Positions 22,186-32,635 of a stretch of 64,000 nucleotides of DNA are shown here, one piece after another. Origin of the DNA: Armigeres subalbatus. Its lineage: Eukaryota > Arthropoda > Insecta > Diptera > Culicidae. The stretch is taken from contig NC_085140.1 in NCBI RefSeq assembly GCF_024139115.2, positions 23,962,035 through 24,026,034 of the forward strand, given 5' to 3'. Position 1 is the first letter of the stretch, and the number at the start of each line of letters is the position of its first letter. The notes beneath the pieces are model-generated. The model saw only the letters and a list, made by a program, of their open reading frames with translations, had not been told where the DNA came from and did no database searches. Made by a program: the position numbers and the translations under genes.

Positions 22186-23709
22186 CAGCGATTCTCAACC
22201 TTTTTCTTGGGAGGTACCCCTTCGAACTTTTGCATTCATAGAAATTACCCCCCTATTTTTATCATACCCTAATGAAAACAGGCGTAACTAATAATAGGGT
22301 GAGAAATATTTTTTACAATGGTAGATCCCCTATTGGCGAAATTTTGATCTTCCTGTCATAAGGAGTAGAAATTTTCAACATGTAATTCTGTTTGATATCT
22401 AATATTAGGTTCTGAATCTCTATCTTCACGCTACATGCATACATGCCTCAAATGCGACATTATTTATTGAAATTAATACTTTCTTCCCCATTTCAAGAGA
22501 CATTCTTCTTCCTATTATGGACCCCCCTCAAATATTCCTATAGTGGACTCCTCGGATATGTATGGCTTTCCATTATTCACATAGTTCTATTCAAACATTT
22601 GTTTTACAATTTGTAGTTTTCGTGAAATTTTCCAATTCAAATTATGTTTATACATCCAAGCAACACAGGACTTTGAAGATCCAGGCCTGCCTTGAAAGGG
22701 AAGCTTCCCGAGCCTCTTGAAGGAGGCTTCGACCCTCTTGAAAGGAGGCTTCACGGGCCTCTTGAAGGGAGGGCTTCCAGAACCTACCTGTGAAATGAGG
22801 CTTCGAGGCCCTCTTGAGTATTAGAGCTTCCAGAGAGCCTCTTGGAAAGAGATGCTTCGTGCCTCTTGAATGGAGCTTCAAGGCGTACCTCTTGAAAGGG
22901 GGCTTCTGAGCCTCTTGAAGGAGGCTTCAGCGAGGCTTTCGAAAGGAGGCTTCCTGAGCCCTCTTGAAAGGAAGGCTTGAGGCCTCTTGAAAAGGAGGCT
23001 TCCGAGCCCTCTTGAAAGGGGCTGGAGGCCTCTTGAAGGAGGCTTCAGGCCTCTGAAGGAAAGCTTCCTCGGGCCTCTTGAAAGGAGGCTTTGAGAGCCT
23101 CTTGAAGGGGGCTTCAGGCCTGCTTGAAAGGAGCTTCCAAGGCCCTCTTGAAATAAGGGCTTTTTGAGCACTTCAGAGTCTTCTGAGAGGGGTTTATCGA
23201 GGGCTCTTAAAGGAGGCTGAAAGGAGGCTTTGCAGGGCCATACTGAGGAAGAGCCTATAGAACTTCTTACAGCAGAGCTTCTTAGCTCTTTGGAAAAAAA
23301 AAAAGTACTTTTAAGCCTCTCAGATAAGGATTAGTTTTGAATCAGAAGCATATTCTTAACGTATCAATATTTTTCTATAATGTCTTATTTTTTTTGATTC
23401 GATCAGATTTTTAAAATTTATTCCTTCTTCGTTTGTTCTATAACCTTTTTTGTGCTACAGCCCCTTCATGTACAACCTGTGCTGGTTGGGTGAGCAAGAT
23501 TACCTAGGATTTAATTTGCTGATTGGATTTGCGTGCATTTTATGTGCAATGCAGTTTTTGAATAAAATATTAAACAATTATCAAAACTTTTATCAATCAA
23601 GAATTTTATTCCATCACTTCATTACCCATTTTTTCCGAGGGTACCCCTGAGGCCAGCAGAAGGCACCCCAAGGGTACATTGTATGTACTCCAGAGTTGAG
23701 AACCGCATG
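22186..23709 (-). mobile_element. Non-autonomous hAT element, copy 2, opposite orientation
   Basis: The left end CAGCGATTCTCAACCTTTTT and right end GTTGAGAACCGCATG are diverged hAT termini matching copy 1 in reverse. Flanking TTGTAGAA (22178-22185) and TTATAGAA (23710-23717) form a 7/8 target duplication. Subterminal sequence and a GAGGCT hairpin array (about 22680-23330) are shared with copy 1, but the array is about one third as long. A stretch with CCTATTATGGACCCCCC near 22513 resembles 26740 in the element at 26421-27155. Confidence 0.8.
22680..23330 (-). repeat. Hairpin minisatellite inside hAT copy 2
   Basis: Tandem units of about 23 bp around GAGGCTTCCGAGCCTC, the reverse complement of the copy 1 unit, with many single-base indels. 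Open minus-strand frames here are repeat artefacts. Confidence 0.8.
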
Positions 23710-23717
23710 TTATAGAA

Positions 23718-24060
23718 GATTGTTGTCACTGGTAGAAGGGATGTTTTATTGTTTGTTTTCTCAATATAGATTAATTAAAATTTGGTTTATTGTTTGGCAT
23801 AGTCCATCAGCAAAACAAGAAAATGCTTGGAATATCCGCCGGAGACTCGAAAGAGTTTTCAAGGAAACTTTCAGGAACTTTCATGAGAAATTCTCCTGAA
23901 TTTCCACGGAAAACAGCTAAGAGTTTCCGCGGAAGATTATTCAAAATGTAGATTTCAACAAAAACCACGGAAATTTGTTCGGAGTTTTTAAGGAATTTCT
24001 TTGGATTTGTACAAGAAATTCTTCATCTCGTCCATAAGAAATTCTTGGGAAATTCGATTG
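23718..24060. repeat. Continuation of the decayed GAATTTCC repeat
   Basis: Words such as GGAACTTTCATGAG, GAATTTCCACGG and AAATTCTTGGGAAATTCG recur at about 22-24 bp spacing. Confidence 0.5.
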
Positions 24061-24240
24061 GCCGAAAGCAAAATACGTCAAAGAACTGTGGCAGAATTTG
24101 GCCTTAGTAAATGGCCATTTTGCGCATAACTTTGGGTCGTTTTGGCCAGAAATGGTCGTTTGACAGATTGGGCCATTCTGGGACTGAAAGCAATCGTCAT
24201 TTTGGAACAACAGGTCAAACAGCCAAATGTCCACTATTGA
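24045..24240 (+). repeat. Remnant of the 17-bp TTTGGCCGAAA repeat
   Basis: GGCCGAAAGC, TTTGGCC, GGCCAGAAATGGTCGTTTGAC and similar words persist at irregular spacing. This is a strongly decayed member of the Foldback-arm family. Confidence 0.45.
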
Positions 24241-25139
24241 ACAGGAAGTAATATGATCAAAGAAATGTCCCACGGAACGGTGTCTCTATGGGAAATATTT
24301 AATGACACATTTTTCCAAAAATCAATTCCCTCTAGAGAACATCCACCACGCGAGTATATGATCCTCCTCTTCCATATCGTGGGTAAACTAAAATGTACTA
24401 TCAGGGATCTAGAATACAATTTTATTTTTCTACTTTCCTTTTTGGTGCAAATGCCGTAAGCGATGCCTTTTAACCCCCCAAAAATGCCGCTTATGGAAAA
24501 ATGACCCCCTGATAGAACATTTTTTGTTCAAGACAAACTTTTCAAAACGACTTATCTGCCTTTTTGTAAGCTATATAGATTCAAACGACGATTTGACGAA
24601 TCTGATAAGCTCTCCCAAGCAAACCAACACCATCAATAGGTAAGATTAAAGTTCCACTTCTACGCATCTACGTGAAAGTGGAAAACCGATACTTTCGTGT
24701 AGTGGAATTATTTTAGAATACTGGAAGTTTTTGAAAATAAGCATCTTCGGACAAATACACCGTAAGTCCACTTGTTTGGCAGAGAATTACCTGATTACGT
24801 GAAATGACCATTGAACTGAAGATTACTCAAAGAGGCCGTTCAATATTAACCAACGTCTACCTGCAGATTTTGAGTGGGGAAATTTTGGATTTTTTCTAAG
24901 ATTTTGTGACAGTACCTTCTATACCAAATTATTCTAAAAGAAAGCCTACAACCAGAGGAGGATGGGAGCGAAGGTGTCTAGAAATGGCATTAAAAAGTAG
25001 CGGACGTCATATTATTCGAATTGCCACTTTAACCTCTTTGCTTTTTAAGTCGATACACTAACCTTCAAGTCAAACGTATCATTAAGCCACGTTCCAACAG
25101 GCCGATTTGAACGTCTATCCGAAACTGTTATCAGGTCAG
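24241..25139. other. No gene seen
   Basis: No recognisable coding, RNA or repeat structure beyond short homopolymers. Confidence 0.45.
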
Positions 25140-25345
25140 AAATTTGTTTGACCGAAAATGTATGGATTTAATGCGCAAGCAGCGACATACAGCCAAAGAA
25201 CATTCCGCCCGAACGTAATTTGACCAGGAAGTGGTCGTTTGACCGAAAAAGATCGACTTTCGGCCAAACGGCATTTTCTCTAAATTACGAAGTTTGGCTG
25301 CGGATATGTTCCTTTCGGCTATTTACAAATTCTGTCGTCTGAGGG
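25140..25345. repeat. Remnant of the 17-bp TTTGGCCGAAA repeat
   Basis: TTTGACCGAAAATG, GTCGTTTGACCGAAAAAG and TTTCGGCCAAACGGC occur in both orientations within 200 bp, as if two arms were brought close by a deletion. Confidence 0.45.
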
Positions 25346-26420
25346 GTGACAGTGGGTCAGTGTTAAAATGAATCTGAGGGCAGAAGACTGAAGCCTGAAT
25401 ATAAGATATATTATTTTGAACGATTTTTCTTTACGACCTCCAGACCGGTCCACTATGGGGAATTCTCATACAAATGGTCGGCAAAAATATTTTTTCCATG
25501 AAAGTTGTTTCTATGAAACATATATTATGTGAAGGAATATGTATTTCTATTAATAATGTTGTTTATTTTCTAATCATTACGAGAGGTATAGAGAGTGAAA
25601 ATCCACAATTTTCAAAGAAAACTTTGATAGCCGCGTTCTCGTAAAAAGCGCAAATATGCGCAAGCAAATCACTCACTAAAAAGGGTTATATTTCAATCCC
25701 CAATTCACAGATATAGAGGGGACATTGTAGGGGACATTAGGGCTTTTTGATATTAATCTTTTGCGTGCAAAGAACAAAGCAAACTATCGGAAAACTAAAG
25801 TTTTAAAGCTTTAATAATTATATTTGAAGAAAAAATTAACTTCATAACCATACAAATCAAGTAAGAATACGTCGCACCTTGCCAATGGGATAAGTTCCAC
25901 AAGAAATTTCGTGAGAAAATATGCAGAACTTCCGTAGAAATCCAAAGAATTTCCTTTAAAATTTCGAACAATTTCCTCTGAGATACAAACATTTTGGTTA
26001 AAATCTACATTTTGAGCAATCACTCCACGGAGAGATTCTGAAAAGAAAAAAAATCCGCATGAAAATTGTGAAAGAATTTCTCGTCAAAACTCATTAGAGT
26101 CACCCGCGGACATTCCGAAAAAAATTCTGATTTGGGTCATATTGACCCGAACACGTTAGGAACTAGGAAGGTTAATGATCCCTTTCTACGGTTCTGATTG
26201 ATAGTATGGAATCTTGATATAATAGGGAGAATTTCTGAAATTCTCAGTGAAACTGTGCCCTTAGAAAATCCCATCTAGCGTTTTTTTCTCTAAGTTGGGA
26301 AGCATTTCAAAACGATATATATTTGGAATTCTGTAAACCTTCAGGAATCTTTGGATGCATCGGAAAATTTTGAAAACAAAACCGATTTTCTTGGACTTTT
26401 CAAATCACATTCACGACGCT
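25346..26420. other. A+T-rich DNA including decayed GAATTTCC repeat (25870-26110)
   Basis: CACTATGGGGAATTCTCATACAAATGGTCGGCA-like sequence near 25450 is repeated at about 41020, so both belong to a dispersed repeat. 25870-26110 shows the 22-24-bp decayed repeat. No gene seen. Confidence 0.4.
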
Positions 26421-27155
26421 ATAGGGAGTGAGTGCTAATAATGGACCCTTAAGGACGGAAATTTACTTCAATCCAACTTCCGGCAAGAGTCAGACTCATG
26501 ACACATTACCATTCTGTAGCACCAGATGATAGTAACAGTTATCAGCAATGCATTTCGTACATAAAACATGCTAAAACATTCATTTTACTACTAAAAATAA
26601 GTATTTTAAAATAATGCGTATGCCAGATTGCCTATTATTAATACCCCAGGACCATAATACGCAACATAAGTTGTTTACATACGTATTATTTGGCCCCCCC
26701 ATTTGATTTTACATGTTCCATTTTCACATGTTCCTGTTGCCTATTATGGACCCCCCTTGTGTGCTAGTAATGGACCCTTTAACGTATTTACTTTTACAGA
26801 TTAGTTAATACATATAACTTAATTCTAGTATCTCAAGCCAAAACAATTGCATGGAACAACTACCCTGATATGTGAAGCAACTTTAAGGCTCCCCCAGACC
26901 TAAGCGATTTCATCACCCATGTGGCGACAACTGTGCCACCGCGATTCTATCGTTCGGTCGCTGCCGGCAATATTCTATTTACGCTTCCATACCAACGGCG
27001 ACAGAATCGCGTTGCGACTGTCGCATCGCGTGTATTTGGGGAACCTTTATCCAATGGAAATTTGCAGGAAATCGTTGATTCCAGCGTTAAATTTTGGTTT
27101 TTGTTCAGAGGGTCTATTATACGTACGGGGTCAATTACTAGCACTCACTCCCTAT
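26421..27155. mobile_element. 735-bp element with 27-bp terminal inverted repeats
   Basis: The left end ATAGGGAGTGAGTGCTAATA and right end TACTAGCACTCACTCCCTAT are inverted copies with one or two differences, extending through a GGACCC/GGGTC block. The interior includes a G+C-rich part (26889-27060) in which two overlapping frames are open. They overlap in different frames and neither resembles a protein, so I treat the element as non-autonomous. Confidence 0.65.
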
Positions 27156-27834
27156 TCTCGTTTTATTTAGCTTTTTAAATTTAAGTCCAAAATATAAATG
27201 TGAAACATAGAATTTTATCACACCTTCTTTGTTTGATTTGTTTAGTTTTTGAAGATTGGTGTATTAATTATGTTTTTCAGTAATACAAGATTCTAAATTT
27301 ATTTTGCATTATATACAAAAAAGCACATGGTCATGTTACCAAAGTTATGGATTATATCGTCAAAATTATGGATCATATAACCACAATTATGGATCATCAT
27401 GACGATACAAGTTACGCAAATTTGTTTTTTATGGATCAAAATATAGTTTTCTTATAGATAGTTTATCATACATGTTCATAGGAAATTTTCAGGAATGTGA
27501 TTTTCTAACGGAACATACTGTCCTTTTTATTGCTATTTTATTTTAGAATTATGCTTCATGGGAGTTTCTGAACTGTTCTATGTATTTATGATTGAGTTTT
27601 ACGAAACAATCGGATGTTATTTACGGATCGTTATTCATTTTTAATGAATCGTTTTTGCGCATTTAATGGTAAGAGATGTCCAAAATATCACGAATTATAA
27701 TTTGTTTACATGACATCCATCAAAACATTTTCCACGCATTCGGTCACTGTGCTTCCCAGTAAGTGTTAATATGAACGAGCGTATCAATGGTTGTGATGAT
27801 ATTAAATGTTATGATTATTGTCTTTCATCATTGT
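27156..27834 (-). other. Probable first part of an intron
   Basis: It lies immediately downstream (on the minus strand) of the donor at 27835-27840. A+T rich with no open frames. Three diverged units of about 22 bp around AATTATGGATCAT occur at 27340-27400. No acceptor plus exon is recognisable between here and the window start. Confidence 0.4.
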
Positions 27835-27841
27835 ACTTACC
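27835..27841 (-). promoter_or_regulatory. Consensus 5' splice site
   Basis: The minus strand reads GAGACG then GTAAGTAC, a consensus donor. It follows an open, coding-like stretch, so the exon of the gene at 28031-29020 most likely ends at 27841. Confidence 0.6.
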
Positions 27842-28085
27842 GTCTCGACGGGTTCTGGAAGAATTTTCTCAAATTTGTGTCCGAGCAGCAATTCCTTCGC
27901 ACCACCCTCACCACCCCCTTCGCTCTCGCCACCCATCCCGGCACCGCTCTTGTGGGAAATCTTCCGGCTGAGATACTGGGGCGAGAATTTGGAGCGCGAT
28001 TTGGTGCTTTATTTTGCCTGCAGCTGCGATTTATCCGATTTGTTGTCGAGGGATTTCTGATTCGAATCGATTTTGATGCTGGTCG
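27841..28085 (-). CDS. Out-of-frame continuation of the host exon (one frame off, one stop)
   Basis: This frame continues the style of the upstream ORF: residues TSIKIDSNQKSLDNKSDKSQ, then after a TAA stop at 28009-28011, SKFSPQYLSRKISHKS, a Gly/Glu-rich patch, and KELLLGHKFEKILPEPVET up to the donor. Dropping one G from the six-G run at 28086-28091 joins it to the upstream ORF. The stop replaces what could be a CAA codon. The patch may be real coding sequence damaged by an assembly error or allele-specific mutation, or it may be 3' UTR that only looks coding. The donor directly at its end favours coding. Confidence 0.45.
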
Positions 28086-29020
28086 CCCCCCATTCCGGTG
28101 TCGTCCTCGGCCACTCCCATCCCCTCGTACGAGGTCGAGTCGTTGACACTGCTGAGCGAAATAGGAACTATGTTGGGCGTTTCGTTGATGTTTACGATCC
28201 GATTCTCGTCATCGCCGTCGAGCTTTCGGGGCTGCTGTTGTTTTTGAAATAACGCAGCAGCGTTGTCGAATTTGTTGGGTCGGAGGCCGCCTCCGGCGGT
28301 GGGGGATGTGACATGGCTGTTGCTATCCTTCGGCGGGTGGTGACTGGGATGATGATGGTGGTGATTATTGCTTTGCTTTTCAGTTGGCCTTCGCTTACGG
28401 ATGGCCTTCTGACTAAGCGCGTTCGAGTTGTGGTTTGAGTGGCCACAGTCGATAGTGGTCGACGGGTCCGGCATCGAGGACAGTGGACAATGGCATTCAC
28501 ATTCACTACAATCCACTTCTCCTAGTCCGACAGGAGTGGTAGCCGTTCCCTTATCAGCTGTCGTTAGGATATTTTCCGATATGCTGAAAAATTGGTCGCC
28601 ACAGGTCGGATCGATGAGATTGTTCTGATTTCCGAAGCACATCGGTTTCTGCAGGTTGGAGCAGCTTTTCGTTTTGTAGCTGTCGTTGCTCTTCTGCGGT
28701 AATAAACAGTTTCGGTCGTAATACGACGAGTTCTCATTGACCATCCTCATGATCTTTTTGGCGCTGCTGAAGATGTTCAAGTTGGACAACGCCCTGATGG
28801 CCGTTTTAGTGATGGGTGGCGTCGTTATCAGATTAGCTGACGAGTTCCGGCGTTTTAGGCGTCCCTTCGGTTCCATGTAGTCCGCGAGTTCATGGTCGCC
28901 GTTGCTGCTAGAGGACAGATCGTCGTAGCTCAGCGTTTCACATTGCCGTAGCAGACTGTCCAGCTTCTTGATTTCGGATAGTTCGATACAGGAGTTGGCA
29001 CGCAAGCTTGTCTCGGACAT
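28031..29020 (-). CDS. Unknown host protein, N-terminal exon (329 codons)
   Basis: I do not recognise this protein. The ATG at 29020 has A at -3, and an in-frame TAG lies about 36 bp upstream, so the start is well supported. Composition is markedly richer in G+C than the flanks and free of repeats. Visible features: an acidic/Leu N-terminus (CIELSEIKKLDSLLRQCE, residues 11-28), a basic patch with a possible phosphosite (KGRLKRRNSS, 52-61), a cysteine cluster CSECECHC (171-178), a basic stretch KAIRKRRP (205-212), a His run (220-228), a Gln run (260-263) and an Asp/Glu/Asn-rich tail. No signal peptide, membrane segment or known catalytic domain is visible. It looks like the disordered N-terminal part of a larger regulatory or scaffold protein. 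The frame closes at 28031, but a frameshift near residue 312 probably hides the true continuation. Mobile elements lie within about 1 kb on both sides. Confidence 0.75.
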   Translation of the reverse strand: MSETSLRANSCIELSEIKKLDSLLRQCETLSYDDLSSSSNGDHELADYMEPKGRLKRRNSSANLITTPPITKTAIRALSNLNIFSSAKKIMRMVNENSSYYDRNCLLPQKSNDSYKTKSCSNLQKPMCFGNQNNLIDPTCGDQFFSISENILTTADKGTATTPVGLGEVDCSECECHCPLSSMPDPSTTIDCGHSNHNSNALSQKAIRKRRPTEKQSNNHHHHHPSHHPPKDSNSHVTSPTAGGGLRPNKFDNAAALFQKQQQPRKLDGDDENRIVNINETPNIVPISLSSVNDSTSYEGMGVAEDDTGMGGDQHQNRFESEIPRQQIG

Positions 29021-29927
29021 GATTCTTGCCCGGATCGGCAGCACATCATTCGCGGTCTAGCGGCAGTCGTACACTGGCACCGTGGGCGCGGGTTGTTGCA
29101 TGGTTCGATGATTTGATTGTTTGGTTACTTTCGGTTCTTGTGTTTCGGTTTTTTATTATTTTTGTTTTTCTGCGGTCGCACACTCTCAGTCATTCAGTCA
29201 CTTGTTTTGCTGGTTTCGGTTTCGCGGTTTCGATGGGCACTTGTTCATTTGCAATTTTCAGCCTTGGAATTGATTGTGCTACTGATGGAATGGATAAAAG
29301 GGAAATTCGAATCCAGTGGCTTGGCATGTGATTGGGTGGTGAGATATGAGGCGTCAGCATTGACGTAAAGGTTAAAGTTGTTGTGACGAGTATATCAAAG
29401 TATTAATTTGTTACAGAATTGAATATTCAATATTATAATTCAGTCCACATGTTTTCCAGGAAACACACTGGGCAATGTTGTCAATCATGGGATACAACTA
29501 ACGATGACACAGCGTTTGAAAACAGATATCTTTATTTTTCACAAATCGTAAAGTCATCGGGTACCAATAACGATGAAATGAATCTGCAGGAATCGATGGG
29601 AAAATGTTTTCATCTCACCCCCAAAAATGTAAAGCATTATAGAGCTTTGCATCAGTATTGGCATCTTTGATTCTGAACAGGAAATTTCGAATTTGTGGAC
29701 AACACTCATTGTAATTACTGATTAGAAGTTTTTCACTATGGCATATAGTATGTTACACGAAAACAATCAGAAACAATATATGATTTTCAAACATTCATAT
29801 TTAGTTTAAGGCCAACGTTATGTGTTAAGACTTTTCATTTATTCGACAACATTTGTGTCGACAATAAGAATGAAAGTTTGATTGGGAAAGCTACTGTGAT
29901 ATTCGCATTACTTCGCATAAATGCGTA
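29021..29927 (-). other. 5' leader and upstream region of the host gene
   Basis: The first 100-200 bp upstream of the ATG are G+C rich, with GGTCTAGCGGC-like sequence, and are probably 5' UTR. TTTCGGTTT-like words around 29120-29240 are low complexity. No confident TATA box or initiator can be placed. The promoter may lie beyond an upstream intron. Confidence 0.3.
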
Positions 29928-30713
29928 GGGGGAGATCTCGCAGCGCCGGACACCTCCCAATACCGGACACTTCTATAAACGGCACTAACAGAGATCCCTC
30001 CATCTTATGTTGTTCAAAAGAAAGCTATTGAAAAGTCATTTACCTGTATGGAATATCAGATCCTCATGTTGTAAACTTTGTACAAAATTTGAAATTGAAC
30101 AAAAATGTCGACAATTTTCATGTTTCGCCTTATATTAGAAGGTTTGAATCAACAATATTGAAATCAATCGAATGCATTCTGATTATGTCGATATGGTCAA
30201 TATTAGTCATATTTCAAATAGCGATCATGATTTGTGAGATACGTATAATGTATCTATGGTGCAAAATCAATGTCTGTATCCGGTAGCTGTTCCCCGGGTC
30301 CGGACAGTGAGTTTTTCATGTGATAAAATAACCATTCTTTGCGCCTGTTTTGTTAAACTTACTTCAATTCAATTGTTTTTTTTTGCCGATGTATCAGAAA
30401 ACCACATAAATAAGCAGAAACAAAATTTGAAGATGCCATTGAAAATGGAGCGAATTTCGAGTAGCATTCAAATAAGCTTCACTAACACGTGTTAATATCT
30501 ACAACGTGAAGCAAGTAAAAAATATTACTATTCTAAATGACGTCTTTACTCATGTGATACATCGTCCAAAAACATGTTCAAACTATCAAATATAGTTTGT
30601 ATGGATCATTAATGATCATATTTTGTGTATATGATATACAAGTAAACATAATCCGGATGCTTAGAAAGTTTCTCGTTAAATGGCTTATGTGTCCGGCACT
30701 GGGGAATCTCCCC
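29928..30713. mobile_element. 786-bp element with 25-bp terminal inverted repeats
   Basis: The left end GGGGGAGATCTCGCAGCGCC and the reverse complement of the right end, GGGGAGATTCCCCAGTGCCG, continue into GGACAC on both sides. TA stands next to the left end and near the right end, so a TA target duplication is possible. The interior is A+T rich without a convincing ORF. Confidence 0.6.
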
Positions 30714-30776
30714 ATAATACTCTTACATTTTCGATCGCTCTACTTCGGTTTATTACATATAGAAAATAACCAAAAA

Positions 30777-31560
30777 AAATAGTTTCGAGTAGTGTTTCAC
30801 TTGCTCAAAAAATGTTTTTTGTTGGGGTCTATCCTGAAAAGTTTATTTTTCCTATTTACAACATGGAAGATATACGTCTTAGCGAGAGTTGTAGCAAAAG
30901 TTCTCCTGAAAAACTTTGTTGAAGACTCCAAGTTCGTAATTTCATTACTTTTGGAGATTTATTGATTTTTATGGCAACAAGTTTTGAACATGTTTGATGT
31001 ATAAGCATACAAGCATATGGAGACGCATGGTGAATTGGTTCACCAACTCCTTAAGATGGGTGATTTATTTCTATCTTGCATAGTGGGAATTGGTGTTTGA
31101 TGAAACTTTTCTTACATTCGCTTACAACTCTAAAGTTCAGGTATCAATTCAAAGTTCATTACTTGTACTTTGTTGTGCGTATGAGATTGACAGCCACAAT
31201 TCGCCCGTTGAAAAATAACAATTAAATTAAATATGACTAAAAAATCCAATAAAATTGTTATAACTTTTTTATTTTTTAAGTTTTCAAATCACAATAGACC
31301 AAACGACGTTTTTTTAATACTTTCTAAAACTTTCTAGAATATGCAAAAAATGAAGAAATTGAAGTGAAAAAGATATGATGAAAAATACATTTTAAGGGGT
31401 TGTCTGCATAAAACGTAAAAAATCTCCAAAAGTAACGGAATTATGAACTTGGTGTTTTCGATAAAGTTTTTCAGGAGAACTTTTGCTACAACTTGTATGA
31501 AGAATTAAACCTTGTATGTTATGGAGTGGAAAATTGAATTTTTCATCTCACTTTTAGGGT
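30777..31560. mobile_element. Foldback MITE with 74-bp matching arms
   Basis: 30890-30963 and 31419-31492 are reverse complements sharing TTGTAGCAAAAGTTCTCCTG and TACTTTTGGAGATTT. The outer limits are uncertain. No coding capacity. Confidence 0.55.
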
Positions 31561-32635
31561 GATTGATCAGCTGAATACCTCCAAAGAATCGCATTAACTC
31601 ACTGATAAAATGTCTCGAAGACACCATTACGCTGAATTTAATAATAAAAACACTATTAAATAAACGTGCTCAAAACATGATTTTAGCCACTGTGCGTGGA
31701 AGTAATTTATTTTTTCATCTAGGTAGGTATAACTTTTATGTTTTTTTTTGACAAAATCGCTCGCGGTTTTCGGGAGCCTCTTCGTAATAATGTAAAGATA
31801 GTAAATGCCACTAATGAGCGGGATTTAATTACTACAGCGCCAGCGTCAGCTAGAGGTAGTAGATTTTTCCCATATAAACTTCATGCTCGTTGAGTATCTA
31901 CTTACACTTGATGGATCTGACTGAAATTTGTACAGTAGCTTCTGGGACCAAAAAACTTTGTTTTCTGGGGGTATACGTCTCGGAAAAATGTTTTCGATTT
32001 TTTTATATCTTACTGTGCAAGTGATTTAATGGACAATAAAGCTACGATGTGGCATGAACGATTCAAATCAAACACCTAAAACTCATTAATCTAGACGGTC
32101 GACGGAGATATTCAATCCTCTAAGACGAATTAAGTACTCTCCATTTAATTCCACCAATTATTTTCGATATCTTTGCAGATACGTATTTTGACCACAACTG
32201 TGTGGTCGTCTTAAGTCGAGTCAAGTACGAGACACTGAAGATGACCAGAAGAATAGTAGGCCGAAACGCGTAACGTGAAAAATGTCTTTTTGATTTCATC
32301 GTCACCGAAAAAAGCCAATTAATTTCGATTAATGAATTCCACGGTGATTAGCTCAAACCAGACCTAAAACTCATGGCTGAGTAGAATCATCGTACTACGT
32401 ACCTACGATTCGTAGGTTTTCTTCTGCTTTCCTTGGTTTGAAGCAATGTGTTCGAGTGTTCGCCTGCCTTATTCATGTGAACCCATCTTACGCACTACTA
32501 CACCCAGTTCTTTTTTACACGGATGGGTTTTAGTCGAGTAAGACCTTTAGCGTCAATGAAACTATGAGTTAACTCCACGAAAAGATTCACACAAAAATCG
32601 AAGAAAAATCAGGTGGTATTTAAAAAGCTGTTTTA
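31561..32635. other. No gene; fragment of the GTCGAGTCAAGTACGAGACA foldback family at 32100-32310
   Basis: GCAGATACGTATTTTGACC followed by GTCGAGTCAAGTACGAGACA marks one arm of the palindromic MITE seen complete at 57083-57329. The flanks show nothing else. Confidence 0.45.

Noticed and set aside
26919..27178. Two overlapping 83-85-codon frames
   Set aside because: They overlap in different frames in a locally G+C-rich part of a non-autonomous element and match no protein I know.
27771..28146. Plus-strand frames opposite the host exon
   Set aside because: Antisense shadows of the Ser/Pro/Gly-rich coding exon. No independent start or motif.
29021..29044. Alternative upstream start (GTG at 29044) for the host exon
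   Set aside because: GTG is not a normal nuclear start. The ATG at 29020 has a good context, and an in-frame stop lies just upstream.
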